64,000 nt of DNA from Nissolia schottii. Taxonomy: Eukaryota > Streptophyta > Magnoliopsida > Fabales > Fabaceae. Positions 11,872 to 25,703 of this stretch are shown here, one piece after another. Location: assembly GCA_003254905.1 (NCBI GenBank), contig QANU01016745.1:1497-65496 (forward strand). Direction: 5' to 3'. The translations under genes and the position numbers were made by a program. The notes under the pieces were generated by a model. It was given only the letters and a program-made list of their open reading frames with translations, was not told the DNA's origin and ran no database searches. Within the stretch, counting starts at the first letter, position 1. Every line of letters starts with the position of its first letter.

Positions 11872-11905
<34 letters not shown>

Positions 11906-12342
11906 ATATTATATTATTATTTTATATAAATATCTTAGTTAAGGATATCCGTAAGGTTTCCTGTCCAGTTTCGATCAAGTTTGATAGTTAGTCGCTTGTG
12001 CACGAATATCCTAAAAATATTCCGGACACATATCCGCATGACCTACTAATTTTCCTGGTCATCATGGTATGTCAGGTTAAGGTATTTGTGAACTTTTCTC
12101 CATGAGGGTATGTTTCATAGATACCTTTGGGACTTGACGGGACTTCCAGTGCTGACCAAAAATTAACCCAATACTCGCGTCATCTCTGTGAGCTTGCAAG
12201 ACCCTTATTTGGAGTGGTATTTTGGATTTAAACACATTAATAATAAATTTTCAGTCTAAATAACCGTTTTGTGACCACTTTAATTACTCGATTTTGTTAA
12301 TTACACGAAATCTCTGTAAGGGAAAAAATCTGGGATGTTACA

Positions 12343-14460
12343 TGTTGCGCAACCAAATAGGTCAATATGGATTGCAAGGTAATTTCAAAGTCACATTATC
12401 GGTAATATGGATGGATTACCCCATACCAAATGCACTCTAACAGAAAAATGTCATGTTGCATGGGATGAGATCCAAGCTTAGCGAACATACTAGAAGAACA
12501 TAAGTATCACATCATAATTGATGGTTTTATGTGGCTTAGAGAATAAGGGTTGAATCTAAGAAAATACTTTTTCGAAAATCAAGCTTTCTTTTGAGTTGAA
12601 AAGTTATCTCTTAAAAACTTAGGAGATATCTCCTTGTGTTTAGGGAGACAAGTTTTTTGAAAAAATAAATCTTTTTCAAAAATGAAAACAAAATTTCTTT
12701 TAAAAGATAGGAAACGTAAATAGTGAAGGGAAGAAAGAAGACCACACAAGATTTATACTGGTTCGATTCCTATTCCTAAGTGTTAGGAATCTCTGTCCAG
12801 TTCTTCAAACACCCAAAACTATTTTCTTTCACAAAACCTTCAAGTACAAATACCAATGGCACCTTTCAAAACCTCACAAACAAACTTTCAAATATAAAGA
12901 AACTTGAAATAAAATCTCTCTCAAGCTCTCTGTTGCTCCTAAAACAAACACTCAAATACCCAAGTTTTTTCTCACCAACGAACAACACACATTCACAAAT
13001 CAGAGGTTAGAAAAATAATTTAGAGTAGCAGGAGTTTAGAGGAGGAGCTCGTGAGGATGTATATCAATTGTGGGCTATTTTCTCTCTTTTTCTGCATTGA
13101 TGAATGATGTTTCATTTATACTTGACTTTGACCTGATTTTTCAAGCTTAATTTTAATGCTATGTCCTTCATTCATGTCATCTTTCCCTTTTCTTCTATGA
13201 TTCTCGCTTGATATAGCTTTGATTTCCATGAAATCAGCTCTTTCTTTCTTGTTTCCAAGTTTTCTGTTGACACTCTTTAATGGAGGCATTTCCTCAAGTT
13301 TTCCATCTTTCTTTATTTTCTTCCTTTTCCTCCATTAATTTTTCTTGGCCGTTGCACTATCACTTTCTTCATTTTCTTGCTTTCCTTTATTTCTTTTTTT
13401 TTTTCAAGTTGTTTACGGAATTTCCTTCTCTTGACAGCTCTTGTGTAGTTTCCATATCCATATTTGCAAGATCATTGCTTTCATGTCTTCTTCCTCTTTC
13501 TTTTTCTTTCTTTGTTTCCGAAGAAGTACTGAACGTGGTAGCATGGTTTCTTTCTTCATTTTCCTTCTTGACCGTTGGGAAGAGATATTTTGTTTCCCAA
13601 AGTTACATTTTCATAGATATGTCATTGTCAATAACTTTCTTTAATTGACTTCTCTTTTATTTTGTTTCTATTTTTCTGGTGACATCACGTCACCTTCTCC
13701 TTCCCCTTTTTTTTAATTCTTTTCAAATTTTGTCCTTAACCAATGATTTCCTTTCTTCATGTAATATTGCACTTTCCTTTCTTTTTCTTCTGCCGCTCAC
13801 GTCCCTTCTCTTCTTCTTTTCATCCTATGTATTCCTTTTATTTTTCTTTCTTTATTTGAAGCTTATGGGTCTTTCCTTCGTGGGGTCAAATCTCTTGGGT
13901 TAAAGACAAAGTAATTACATTTTGTTTCCATTTGTACACTTGACCCTGTTGTCTTTTGCTACTTATGAAACGTGAATGGGCTTAGATTTTGTCTTTTTAG
14001 TTTTTTTTACTAAAACACTTAATACACACATTAGTAAAGTTCATACAATGTTTGCCATCATATATAATATTTGCAAATTCTAAATGAACAATAATTAATG
14101 AAAGCATACTTTTCCTTTCCATGGTCCGCTTATTTCCAAGCGCATAATGGTCCCTCGTCTATTTGTATAAATAAACTGGCGATGCATTGCTACAGCAATA
14201 AGAAAATACGTATTCATTTTTGCTTCACCTTGCTCATTCTTTTCTCTCGCCTTGCTCTCTGATTCGTGTTACTTTCCACACGGCGTAATATCTTGACATT
14301 TGCACCAAAAAAAAAGTCTTCGTTGTGATAAGGTTGAAAGAATTGGAACCGCCGGTTGGCTATTGTTCATTTCAACCAATGGTGAAAAAAACTTTTAACT
14401 AAGTGATCATCTTTTTATAGTTCAAGTATCCCACACTGACTCTTTGCAACGAAAGAAAAA
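12343..14460. other. Conserved upstream block of SDR1
   Basis: Non-coding DNA between LTR-B and the SDR1 start codon. It is repeated nearly unchanged at 48280-50261 (unit 3) and partly at 35760-37188 (unit 2), where about 1.4 kb (equivalent to about 11395-12830) is missing. It is pyrimidine-rich between 13280 and 13870, which gives chance open frames. Only the unit 1 copy carries the segment from about 14124 to 14283 with a TATA box. Confidence 0.6.
14166..14173 (+). promoter_or_regulatory. Likely TATA box of SDR1
   Basis: TATAAATA in the context TTTGTATAAATAAACTGG, 288 bp before the ATG. It lies in a ~160-bp segment that is absent from the otherwise matching upstream regions of SDR2 and SDR3. 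A TATA box at this distance implies a 5' leader of roughly 250 nt. Inference from sequence only. Confidence 0.5.
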
Positions 14461-16898
<2,438 letters not shown>

Positions 16899-18214
16899 TT
16901 TGTGTTGCAACAATTCTAAATTAAAAATAAAAATAATTAGGCATCTATGCTATCTTTTGGTCACGTTTTCTTGAACCATATGCCCCTCTGTAATATATGT
17001 GTGCAATTAACAGTTTAAATAAAGAATTTATTTTGTAGCCATTACAATTTGCAAAATAGTTAGAATATACAATGTCAACATTGCCCCACTAGTAAAAAAT
17101 AAATTCTCTGATTCAACTTGGTTTGTCAGAATCTTCTTAAGGTTATAATATTGTAATAAACTTTTACATTAAGATTTAATTAGTTTGCGTGTCCTTGTAC
17201 TTGCTAAGAAAATTCAATAAGTTTCAGAGGGAAAATCTAATTTTTTTTTTATTATTATTATTATTGAATCACCAACATTTGAACCCAACTCAATTTGACT
17301 TGATTAGGCCCCTCAAAGGAAGTAGAAGTCTTCTAGTGAGTATTTTTTCCATTCTCGGCTCAAATTCAAAACCTTTAGTTAAGGAGTCAAGGTACTTACT
17401 ACACTGATTGATCCACGTTGATACTGATCTACCAATTTCATTTCTAACAAAAAAAATAAGGTTCAAATTAGTCTATCATTTTTAACAAGTTAATCTCTCT
17501 GTATTTAACCACGCTTTATAAATGTGGTTAAATTTTTAGTAGTGTAATCAAACACATCAAATATTGAATCAATTTTAAAAATGCATTTAATTGTATAAAA
17601 AAAATAACATATTTTATTAATAAAAAATAATAAAGCTAATGAGAAAATAATAAAAAAAATCAAAATAAACTTGTGAAATCACATAAATAAATACCACTCC
17701 CTCATTTCATACTAAGTGTATAGTTTTTCACCCTTAGATTTATTTTTAACTTAATATGTTTAAATATAACTTATCTATTCCATTAAATAAAAAAGATATC
17801 TAAATCTAACCATCATAATTAGTATTCAATTTTTTTTCCTTCTTTTATCCTTACATCCTGTTTAGGCAATTTCCTATAGCAATTTCCAATTTCATTTGCC
17901 ATTTGGCACACACAAAGTGCGTGCAACCAATGTTAGTATAAAATAAAACCATTCACAAATTAAAAATGAACAACGAACTTGGTACGTGGCAATTGAATGA
18001 TGTTGCTTTCTGACTCTTCATTAGGCTCGACCTTAATCGCACAACAATGCTATATGTACATAAACAAAATGGACAATAAAAGTTAAATGAGTAAAAATAA
18101 AAAAATAAAACAAAACGTCAATTTCATTCTCTCCCTCTATCATAGTTTTCTGGAACTTTTTTTCTCTCACTCCCTTTTCACTTTTCTCTCTCTCATTTTC
18201 TTGTGTTTGGCATA
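16899..18214. other. SDR1 3' region and downstream block shared with unit 3
   Basis: Contains the probable SDR1 3' UTR and AT-rich non-coding DNA. It is repeated at 52866-54199 in unit 3 with small indels and is absent from unit 2. No further gene is seen. Confidence 0.5.
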
Positions 18215-18745
18215 AAAAAAAAACCATATCGTTATGGATCAAAGAAACCAACGCTGTTAAAAAAGGAAACAAACATAAAATGTTGATTTCTTTTTTTAAT
18301 AGAGTTGATTTTTTTTTAATAGAGTTAATTTTTTTTCAACAGAGTTGAATTCTTATTCTGATGGATAGAGAGTGAGATGTATAAGAGGCTTGAAAAATAA
18401 TATTATGTTGAAAAACGAAATCAACATGTTTAACAAAGAAGCCAACATTATGTTGGTTTCTTTGTTTAAAAATGTTGTTTTCTTTTTTTAGCGGAGTTGG
18501 TTTTATTTTTTCAAGGTATTGGTTTCCTTCTACAACAAAGGAGAAAAAGAGAGAAATTAAAGAAAGTGAAAAATAGTTACACAAAAAATTGCAACAAATT
18601 GATGGCAGAGACAGAATGACAATGACATTTTTTGTCTTATTCTCATTGAATAAGAATCAAACTCTATTGAGAATAGAAACCAACACCATTGAAAGACAAA
18701 TCAACTCCACTAAAAAAAGAAACCAACATGTTGTTTTTGGTATTA
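18215..18745. mobile_element. Foldback element downstream of SDR1
   Basis: A left arm with AATGTTGATTTC, AATAGAGTTGATTT and AACAGAGTTGAATTCTTATT (about 18240-18355) is inverted in a right arm with AATAAGAATCAAACTCTATT, AAATCAACTCCACT and AACCAACATGTTG (about 18640-18735). The loop contains GTTGGTTTC / GAAACCAAC pairs. It is non-coding. The same element sits at the same place in unit 3, so it predates the duplication. Confidence 0.5.
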
Positions 18746-19090
18746 CTGTCCACAATAAATAATCAACAAATCTACCTTGTTTCAAGATCTCAATTCGGGG
18801 ATCTGAAATGGTTCTTCTAATGGAGTCTCAGAAACGTAATTATTAAAGTGCCCAAGAAATATATCCTTTGAGTCAATGCATTGTTCATGATAGATACCAA
18901 GTTAGGATTTTTATGAATGTAAACTCAACTTTTCAGTTCCAAAGTGTACAAGTCCTAATGTAGAAAATTTGAGTATGAATGCCACTTTATGGATTTTGGA
19001 AGTGTACAACCAAGCTAGTTCACCTAAAAGACTTTACAAATAGTAGATATTATGATAGATGACCTAAAATAGTACAAGGTCAACGACCTT
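18746..19090. other. Non-coding DNA between foldback element and LTR-D
   Basis: No recognised feature; matches 54701-55060 in unit 3. The left end of LTR-D may lie within it. Confidence 0.35.
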
Positions 19091-19917
19091 GTAGATCAGA
19101 CTTAGTATTAGATAGCATTGAGCGGCATTCTCCTCAGATTATGGCATATGTGCCCTTCCAGACTTAGATTATATGAGTGTCAGACTCCTCAGTTTAGGGT
19201 ATGCGTACTCTCACAAGTATCCAAGTTGAGTGTACCAGAACCACTAGGATTTATCCTGATGAAGCAAGGTCGAGCCATGGTTCCCTTGAAATCAAGGATT
19301 GAGAGGCATCTCTCCTCTCGTCCCTCTACTAGGGAGGCGGGCACATCATGCTGACAGAGCAGATTTACTTTTTAGCAGTTTATTTAGATTTTCTTTACAA
19401 CAATTTATTCAGATTAATTTCAACATCTATGTTTTATTTATCATTCATTATATTTATATGTATATATAAATGCCATGACTATATGCAGTATGTGTTATTT
19501 GTGTGATATCGAGGTACCCACCGTTAAGATGACAAACTTACCCCTCTATCACTATCATTGTTTAGATACAGTAGAGGCTAGTGAGAATGCCCCCTTCGTC
19601 CAGTAGAAGCGAGGATGCAACGCCAATGGTAAGCTCTGCTTTGCTGTGGGGTCCATCAGAGTCAAGTTAGATATTCTCTAGATGTCTAGGGCAGGATCCC
19701 TCATTTTAGTATTTTATATTCAATTATGATTTTTGACAGCATGTAACTCAGTTAAATTGAAACCGGTTATATGAAATCAGTTATTTTATAAAGATTGCTA
19801 TTTTGAAATAAAGTTATATATTTATTTTATAAGTATTTCATGTACATAGCATGACACGTCAGAGCTTCCATAGGGCAGTGGCCCTACGTGCGGTCACGTC
19901 CTAAGTTGGGGCATGAT
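19091..19917 (+). mobile_element. LTR-D of unit 1 (left end unresolved), 5' LTR of a decayed chromovirus
   Basis: The right end GGGGCATGATA lies just before a TGGTATCAAAGCC primer-binding site (19922-19934), so this is the end of a 5' LTR. The same sequence occurs at 40799-40978 (right part only) and 55061-55857. It contains no supported gene; the open frame at 19118-19354 is conserved among copies only as LTR sequence. Confidence 0.55.
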
Positions 19918-19921
19918 AAAG

Positions 19922-19934
19922 TGGTATCAAAGCC
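19922..19934 (+). other. Primer-binding site, initiator-Met tRNA type
   Basis: TGGTATCAAAGCC differs by one base from the usual TGGTATCAGAGCC found in many plant Ty3-gypsy chromoviruses and Ty1-copia elements. Units 2 and 3 carry the unmutated version at 40981 and 55862. Confidence 0.75.
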
Positions 19935-20119
19935 ATAGGTTTCCCTTAGCTATCTGGAGCATAAGGACTTCAAGTATCACTTCAACTGTACGAATGGAAG
20001 CGCGTCCATTTGTACGGAATGCAGTGGTACTTGTAACCTTTAGAAGAGTTAGTCATCAGTCTAGAGTCAGTGTCTTTTTAAATACTCATTCTTAACAAAC
20101 TCTTGGTTATACCCGCAGG

Positions 20120-21318
20120 GTATGACAACACACAAGAGACCTCTTGTCAGTGCTACCTCGGGTGACAACACCCATTTGACCAGCCTGGAAAAGGTCGTAA
20201 CCTACATGGCCTGAGTTGTAGCAGATTTAGCCTGGTCTGATGCACGACTAGCTACCACTTCTGATGATGCGATAATAGACCATTTTCAGAAACTGCACCC
20301 TTCGACATTTGGCAGCAACGCCTCAATGGAGAACCCTCTAGAATTCCTTTTCTAGATTAAATAGATGGTAGAGATGCTCCACGTCTCTTCCTCCAAGGTG
20401 GTGGAACTGGAAGGATAGCAACTAACTGGCCACACAACACGGTCGTACAGTGGATTAAAGAAGAACAAGGGTGAGGCCGAACCTCCGCTCTTGTGGGAAG
20501 AGTTTTCCATCGAGCTCCGCTAAAAGTTCCTTCCCACCAGTATCATGGATTGTCTAGTAGACGAATTCCTACAGTTAAAGCTCATTCTAGGGACGACAAT
20601 GGTGGATTGTGATGACTGTTTAACCTACCTCAGCCAAGCCTCTAACCAACTTATGATGGCGAACCGAGAGAAAGTCTGGTATTTTGTAGGCGGCCTCCGC
20701 ACCTAGTACCAAGTGGGTTTGTTTGCACATGTGGACAGGTCGTCCTACCCAGAGATAGTGAACACTGCCATCCGGATTGAGACTAGCTTGATTACTTAGA
20801 GGACCTCCAGTGAAACAAAGAAGGCCAAGCAGCTTAAGGCCTTCACAAACACCACTACAGGGAAGGGCCCAAGCTAGCAAGGCCCCCAGCAGACTTTTCC
20901 CGGGTGAGTTGCTTTCTCAGAGCCTACCCCAGTCCATCTAGCCACCACAGCTCAAAACAAAGGAAGTCAATAGTTATGGGCATAGTCCTCAGGGCGAACA
21001 CCCTCTTTTCCCATTTTTCTAACCTGTGGGAAGCGTCACCTTGGCCCTTACTAGCTCGATACTTCAATTTGTTAAAGTGTGGAAGAAAAGGCCACATGAG
21101 AAGGGACTATCCTAATTTGCAAGCAGCCTCCAGTCAGGGATCTGTTCGCTTAGGAAACCAGACCAACCAACACCAGACAAGAACCTTTGGTAGGTCCATG
21201 GCTCTAGTAGGCAAATGTGCTAGAGGTAGGTCCAAACCAGGAAGGGTAGAGAAGTAGAAGCTCTAAGGGTAGAGGCACCAACCGAGGAGGAGTTCTCCGC
21301 CTACACGCCCTAACACGC
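20120..21318 (+). pseudogene. Decayed chromovirus gag, unit 1
   Basis: Translated in pieces across many stops and frameshifts, this shows Ty3-gypsy Gag blocks: LLWEEFSIELR, KFLPTSIMDCLVDEFLQLK, LTYLSQASNQLMMANREK, FVGGLRT, HVDRSSYPEIVNTAIRIET, and a zinc-knuckle region (KCGRKGHMRRDYP) near 21070-21110. The final Cys of the knuckle has become Tyr. It cannot make a normal Gag. Homologous pseudogenes lie at 41170-42226 and 56060-57078. Confidence 0.7.
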
Positions 21319-21903
21319 AAGGTTATCAAACTCAAGAGTTTAAGTAAACTCGTGGAGTCTTAGCAAACTCGGATCGTAAACTCGACTCGTAAACTCGTAT
21401 GAGTTTACATACGTAAAAAAATATGTTATAAGCAATATAATTAGGAAATAAACTTAATTAAATAATGTATTTATAATTGAAATTGAATAATGTTAACTTT
21501 AAATTAAATTAATGAAAGACATATCATAAAATACACCTTAATGCATGACACTTAGTGGTTATGTCATACTTTATTCAGTATATGTATTATTTTATAGTTC
21601 AATAAAACATAGCTCAATTATGATAAATATATGAAATTAACAAAATAAACTCAATATACATTATCTAATATAAACAAAGTTAGGTAAGTATCTAACAAAG
21701 TTACAAAATTTGTACATTTTGAGGTAAACTCGTAAACTCGTAGGTAGATTTTAACTCGTGAACTCGCTAGTAGAATCGAGAGTTTACTTAAACTCGTACG
21801 AGTTTACCAAAAAAGAGTTTACATAAGTGTTAACTCGTTTTTGTGTAGTAAAATCGTAAACTCGTAAGAGTTTAAGAGTTAGCTCGAGAGTTTAACAACC
21901 ATG
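21319..21903. mobile_element. 585-bp MITE with 9-bp target duplication (Mutator-like)
   Basis: Flanked on both sides by CTAACACGC (21310-21318 and 21904-21912). Ends read AAGGTTATCAAACTC and, inverted, CATGGTTGTTAAACTC, so GGTTRTYAAACTC is a terminal inverted repeat. The interior is rich in AACTCGTAAACTCG repeats and has no coding sequence. The empty site survives in the second copy at 23697-23711 (CCCTAACACGCATG). Nine-bp duplications are typical of Mutator-type elements. Confidence 0.8.
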
Positions 21904-22528
21904 CTAACACGCATGATGCTCAAGCCTCCAATGTCGTTCTCACAGGTTTAATTTCAGTTTGTTCTTTTGATGCCCTTACTCTGTTTCCAAGATCTACGTA
22001 CTCCAACATATCCCCATTTTTCGCTATCCGCTTTAAGACAACACCCTCCGACCTGGGGAGACCTTCTGAAGTTAAAGTACCATCAAGATTACCCCTCATA
22101 GTGTGCTCAATATGTCGTTCCGTGAGATTAGGGTTAGGCTTATGGTCTCAGTGGCGGACCTGATAGTTCTAGATATGTCAGAGTTCGATGTTATCTTAGG
22201 GGTGGATTGGCTGGCATCATGTCATGCTACAGTGGATTGCCATGACAAATCCATCTGTTTCAGGTGCTCAAGAGAACTGATACCTATGTTTCGAGCTAAA
22301 AACTTCAGGTGCAGCAGATAAATGATTAGACATACATTTTCTCTCTTTCCTCCATGAAATTGTACATGAGGCAACCTTCTTTCAACTTAATTGGGACTCA
22401 TCGTAGGCCGAAACTAACTCTGGATAATATGAATGTGCTTTTTACTTCTATGCAATCACTTTTCACGTTCTATCTCCCCACACAAGCCTATCAACTTCAG
22501 CTCAAGCAAATGTTGGGCTAAAAAATGA
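21904..22528 (+). pseudogene. Decayed retroviral-type aspartic protease fragment of chromovirus, unit 1
   Basis: The frame at 22103-22321 includes SEFDVILGVDWLASCHATVDC, the conserved C-terminal part of plant chromovirus proteases (normally FDVILGMDWL). The catalytic D-S/T-G motif is not visible, and upstream frames are broken. It ends by running into the receptor-kinase fragment. Confidence 0.65.
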
Positions 22529-22675
22529 CACCTACTGTGACTACTACGGTGTTTGTGGGCCTAACGATAACTGCGAGCTTGATAAGTCCCTGTCTTGCTT
22601 CTGCTTCAACGGTTTTGACCCCAAGTCACCGGTTGGCAATAATTCCACGGACTATTCTCAGGGATAAGTGCGGAA
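22529..22675 (+). pseudogene. Captured S-domain receptor-kinase fragment, unit 1 copy a (EGF-like part)
   Basis: Reads YGVCGPNDNCELDKS, CFCFNGFDPKSPVGNN and DYSQG before a stop. This matches the EGF-like stretch of S-locus glycoprotein / G-type lectin S-receptor-like kinases (usual form YGxCGxxGxCxxxxxPxCxCxxGFxPKSPxxW). The copy is cut off at 22675 by LTR sequence. Better preserved copies are at 44640-45016 and 57325-57747. Confidence 0.7.
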
Positions 22676-23433
22676 GATTGTGATTATTATTATATTATTA
22701 TTATTATTATTATATGTACTATGTATGTTCCACTGTTGGGGGGTGTACGGGGTCAGGGGTATGTGCTATATATTATTATTGTTATTATTATTACTATTAT
22801 TATTATTATTATTATATTACATTAATCTATCTATATATGTACGTATATATCCTTAATTGTTTACAGTGGCCGAATGCCACTGTCATGAGTACTATATATT
22901 ATTATATTATATATAATATATATTCTATTACGTACACTGTTATACATATATACTCTATACATATATTTCGTTTCCCTTTTGTCAGGGGGATGCACCTAAG
23001 ATGTTTATATATTTTATTCTCATTATTAGATGTCAGGGGAATGCATCTAATTATGACTAAGGTTACATGATTAATTTTGATCATGTTTGATCGCGTTTGA
23101 TTCTTAATTGTTCGGGTACGGTTGACCCAAAAATATTTCGGACCTACCGTTGTGCTCCCCTAATTTTTCGTGTTAATATATTAAATTTTGCCGAGGCATT
23201 CTCGAAGTTATTTTTATATTAGTGTATTTTACGGACTCCCTTGAATCGTAATTAAATCTTGATGATGATGAAAATCACCCCGAATCTCGTGAAATCTCGC
23301 GAGGCTGTGAAATCATTATTTTGACTGGTATTTTTAATGATTAATTTCATTAACTTAATTTTCCAGTCTTAATAATTGACTCGCACTTATTTATTATGAG
23401 AAATCTTTGTAAGGAGAAAATTCGAGATGTTAC
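22676..23433. mobile_element. LTR fragment ending GAGATGTTACA
   Basis: Starts abruptly in ATT trinucleotide repeats (22680-22815) and ends with ATTCGAGATGTTACA, the right-end form of the TGTAACA-type LTRs. It contains the hairpin ACAGTGGCC-GAAT-GCCACTGT (about 22864-22886), like the one in LTR-B. The left part is missing, so no target duplication can be tested. Confidence 0.55.
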
Positions 23434-24453
23434 ATTTACTAGCTCGATACATCAAGTAGTTACAAGTGTGGAAGAAAAGGCCACATGAGAAGGGACTATC
23501 CTAATTTGTAAGCAGCCTCCAGTTAGGGATCGTGTTCACTTTGGAAACCAGACTAACCAACACCAGACAAGAACCTTTGGTAGGTCCATGGCTCTAGCAG
23601 GCAAAGGTGCTGGAGGCAGGTCCAAACCAGGAAGGGCAGAGAAGTAAAAACTCTAGGGGCAGAGGCGCCAACCGAGGAAGAGTCCCCCGCCTACACGCCC
23701 TAACACGCATGATGCTCAAGCATCCAATGTCTTTCTCACAAGTATCATTTTAGTTTGTTCTTTTGATGCCCTTACTCTGTTTCCAAGATCTACGCACTCC
23801 AACATATCCCCTTTTTCTGCTATCCGCTTTAAGACAACACCCTCCGACCTGGGGAGACCTTTTGAAGTTAAAGTGCCATCAAGATTACCCCTCATAGTGT
23901 GCTCAATCTATCGCTCCATGAGATTAGGGTTAGGCTTATGGTCTCAGTGGTGGACCTGATAGTTCTAGACATATCAGAGTTCTTTTATCTTAGGGATGGA
24001 TTGGCTAGCATCATGTCATGCTACAGTGGATTGCCATGACAAATCCATCTATTTCAGGTGCTCAAGAGAACTGATACCTATATTTCGAGGTAACAACTTC
24101 AGGTGCAGCAGATAAATGATTAGACATACATTTTCTTTCCTCCATGAAATTGTACACGAGGCAACCTTCCTTCAACTTAATTGGGACTCATGTAGGCCGA
24201 AACTAACTCTGGATAATATGAATGTGCTTGTTACTTCTATTCAATCACTTTTCACGTTCTATCTCCCCACACAAGCCTGTCAACTTCAGATCAAGCAAAT
24301 GATGGGCTAAAAAATGTCACCTACTATGACTACAACGGTGTTTGTGAGCCCAACGGTAATTGCGAGCTTGACAAGTCCCCGCCTTGCTTCTGCTTGAACG
24401 ATTTTGCCCCAAGTCACCGGTTGGCTATAATTCCATGGACTATTCTTAGGGAT
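23434..24453 (+). pseudogene. Second decayed gag-protease-receptor-kinase segment in unit 1
   Basis: A near-copy of 21046-22675 without the 585-bp MITE. It shows the zinc-knuckle piece (about 23455-23510), a damaged protease tail with a small deletion near 23980, and the EGF-like receptor-kinase stretch (about 24325-24446). It stops where the truncated LTR at 24454 begins. Confidence 0.65.
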
Positions 24454-25083
24454 TGATGAAAGCCAATTGTTACACTTTCTCCAATCTTGACATAGTCTGG
24501 TTTCCCACAACTGTGCCAATTTCGTTGAAAGCTTATTTGCACTTTTGTTGTTCACATTAAATATATATCCTACTTTACGGCTTTCAGATTCACAAGGAAT
24601 CCAATTGCAGTATAGTCGGGTATAGTCGAATCCACAGAGAGTTGCAAAAATACCGTTCTTGAGTTTAGTTAATTAAACAATGAAGTAAAGAGTTTGATAA
24701 ATTGTTTGATAGTTTAATAAGTAAATAAACAACATAAAAAGTAAATAGGCAACAAATCAGAGGTAGATCTGGAAGCTTGTTGGGAATTGAATCATATCAT
24801 AGTTTCATGCATCCATTTACTTATTACATAGAATTATCATTTCATTGATTGCCCGCCACCAGTTCTTAACTTTTCATCGCTTTCGCACATGAAAAGATCA
24901 CAGGTTTCCTTTGTTAACTGTCACTTTTGCACACAAGCTTAACAAAGTATGCCAGCGCTATTCCAGATGTTAAAATGGCTAATCTTTATTCTAGTTATGG
25001 CAACAAGATTAGATGAAATGATTTAGATCTGACTCTAATGATTGTAACTTTCTTTCACAACGTTCAAGTCTAGAATCTTGCTT
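24454..25083 (-). mobile_element. Truncated LTR of the CCGCTSAGCGG family, minus strand
   Basis: Begins TGATGAAAGCC on the plus strand (the LTR 3' end on the minus strand) and follows the sequence of 4466-5205 up to about 25083, where it breaks into LTR-B sequence. The palindrome array and the LTR start are therefore missing. It retains CCGACTATACTGCAATTGG-type R/U5 sequence in reverse. Confidence 0.7.
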
Positions 25084-25222
25084 AACTATAAGGTTGGGTC
25101 GATGACAGCGTTCAAATCATTGTTCCCTAGAGTGCAATTTTGATCTTCTTAAACATTAGGTGATGACCTCTAGTTATCTACGATCGTCCTAAGTCATATG
25201 ACGGCCGGTTCCTCATGATGCA
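25084..25222. mobile_element. LTR-B fragment at the left edge of unit 2
   Basis: Matches 10568-10712 (ACTATAAGGTYRGGTCGATG through GACGGCCGGTTCCTCATGAT). It then breaks into LTR-C, so the two LTR families are joined here by a rearrangement rather than by a clean insertion. Confidence 0.6.
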
Positions 25223-25403
25223 TTCTTAATATCATAAGAAGTATATGGTCCTGCTACGGACATACATATCTAACATCGGTCTATATACAATGATACATAT
25301 ATACAATAGTACATGTAAATGAAAACCTACGCACACGGATGAGTACTACTCATTGTGTGTACGGCACACCTACGACTGCAACTCTAACGGGGTCCTGTCA
25401 CAA

Positions 25404-25703
25404 CTACTCATCTGAGTCCTCCTCTTGCTTCGCGGGATCCACCTCGTCATCGCTAGAGATATGCGTCACTGCAGTGAACTCTCGGGGCACAAACCTGCAA
25501 GGTCGCACTGGGAGGACGCTCTTCCTGGCGGTGGTGCGTCGGCCTCGTCCTCGAACAGGAGGCGTAGCTGGCTCTGGATCTGTATCTAGCTTGGGTATCG
25601 GCTCTGGCTCTGGCCTCGATGGCGGAGGACCATCCTCCCCGTCGACGTGGATCGGATCGCGGGTGCTGCTGCCTGGACGCTCGTCGATCCAAATGGGACT
25701 CAT
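25404..25703 (-). CDS. Hypothetical GC-rich, acidic/proline-rich open frame in LTR-C
   Basis: A 99-residue minus-strand frame with PEPEPIPKLDTDPEPATPP, VRGRGRRTTARKS and an acidic tail ISSDDEVDP. The stretch is much more GC-rich than its surroundings, so all three overlapping frames remain open (also 25339-25803 plus and 25453-25725 minus). I recognise no family. It could be the disordered tail of a protein captured by a retroelement, or a chance frame in GC-rich LTR DNA. The acidic composition with charged end makes the minus frame the best of the three. Confidence 0.25.
   Translation of the reverse strand: MSPIWIDERPGSSTRDPIHVDGEDGPPPSRPEPEPIPKLDTDPEPATPPVRGRGRRTTARKSVLPVRPCRFVPREFTAVTHISSDDEVDPAKQEEDSDE

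Larger units (their letters stand above)
9610..12342. mobile_element. LTR-B copy of unit 1 (TGTAACA-type LTR, left end unresolved)
   Basis: The right end GGGATGTTACA (12332-12342) is the inverted form of the TGTAACA start seen in the solo LTR at 59515, and many blocks match between them (for example GGAGATCTYTAGGTG near 9902 and 60138). It contains two minisatellites, a hairpin with stem CAGTGGCC/GGCCACTG (about 11848-11868) and AT-rich simple repeats (11675-11930). The same LTR recurs at 45904-48279 and, in pieces, at 25084-25222 and 35233-35750. No coding sequence is supported; open frames here come from minisatellites. Confidence 0.6.

Noticed and set aside
11651..11929. 92-residue frame rich in Ile/Tyr
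   Set aside because: Comes from AT dinucleotide and ATT trinucleotide repeats in LTR-B.
12745..12775. Possible tRNA or SINE B-box (ACTGGTTCGATTCC)
   Set aside because: Only the T-loop-like part is present; no cloverleaf or A box fits.
13280..13903. Hydrophobic, Phe/Leu/Ser-rich open frames upstream of SDR1 (and 36121-36753 upstream of SDR2)
   Set aside because: They arise from pyrimidine-rich DNA and are not kept in frame among the three duplicated units.
19118..19354. 78-residue frame, conserved at 55097-55327
   Set aside because: Conservation follows from LTR-D duplication; no protein family likeness.
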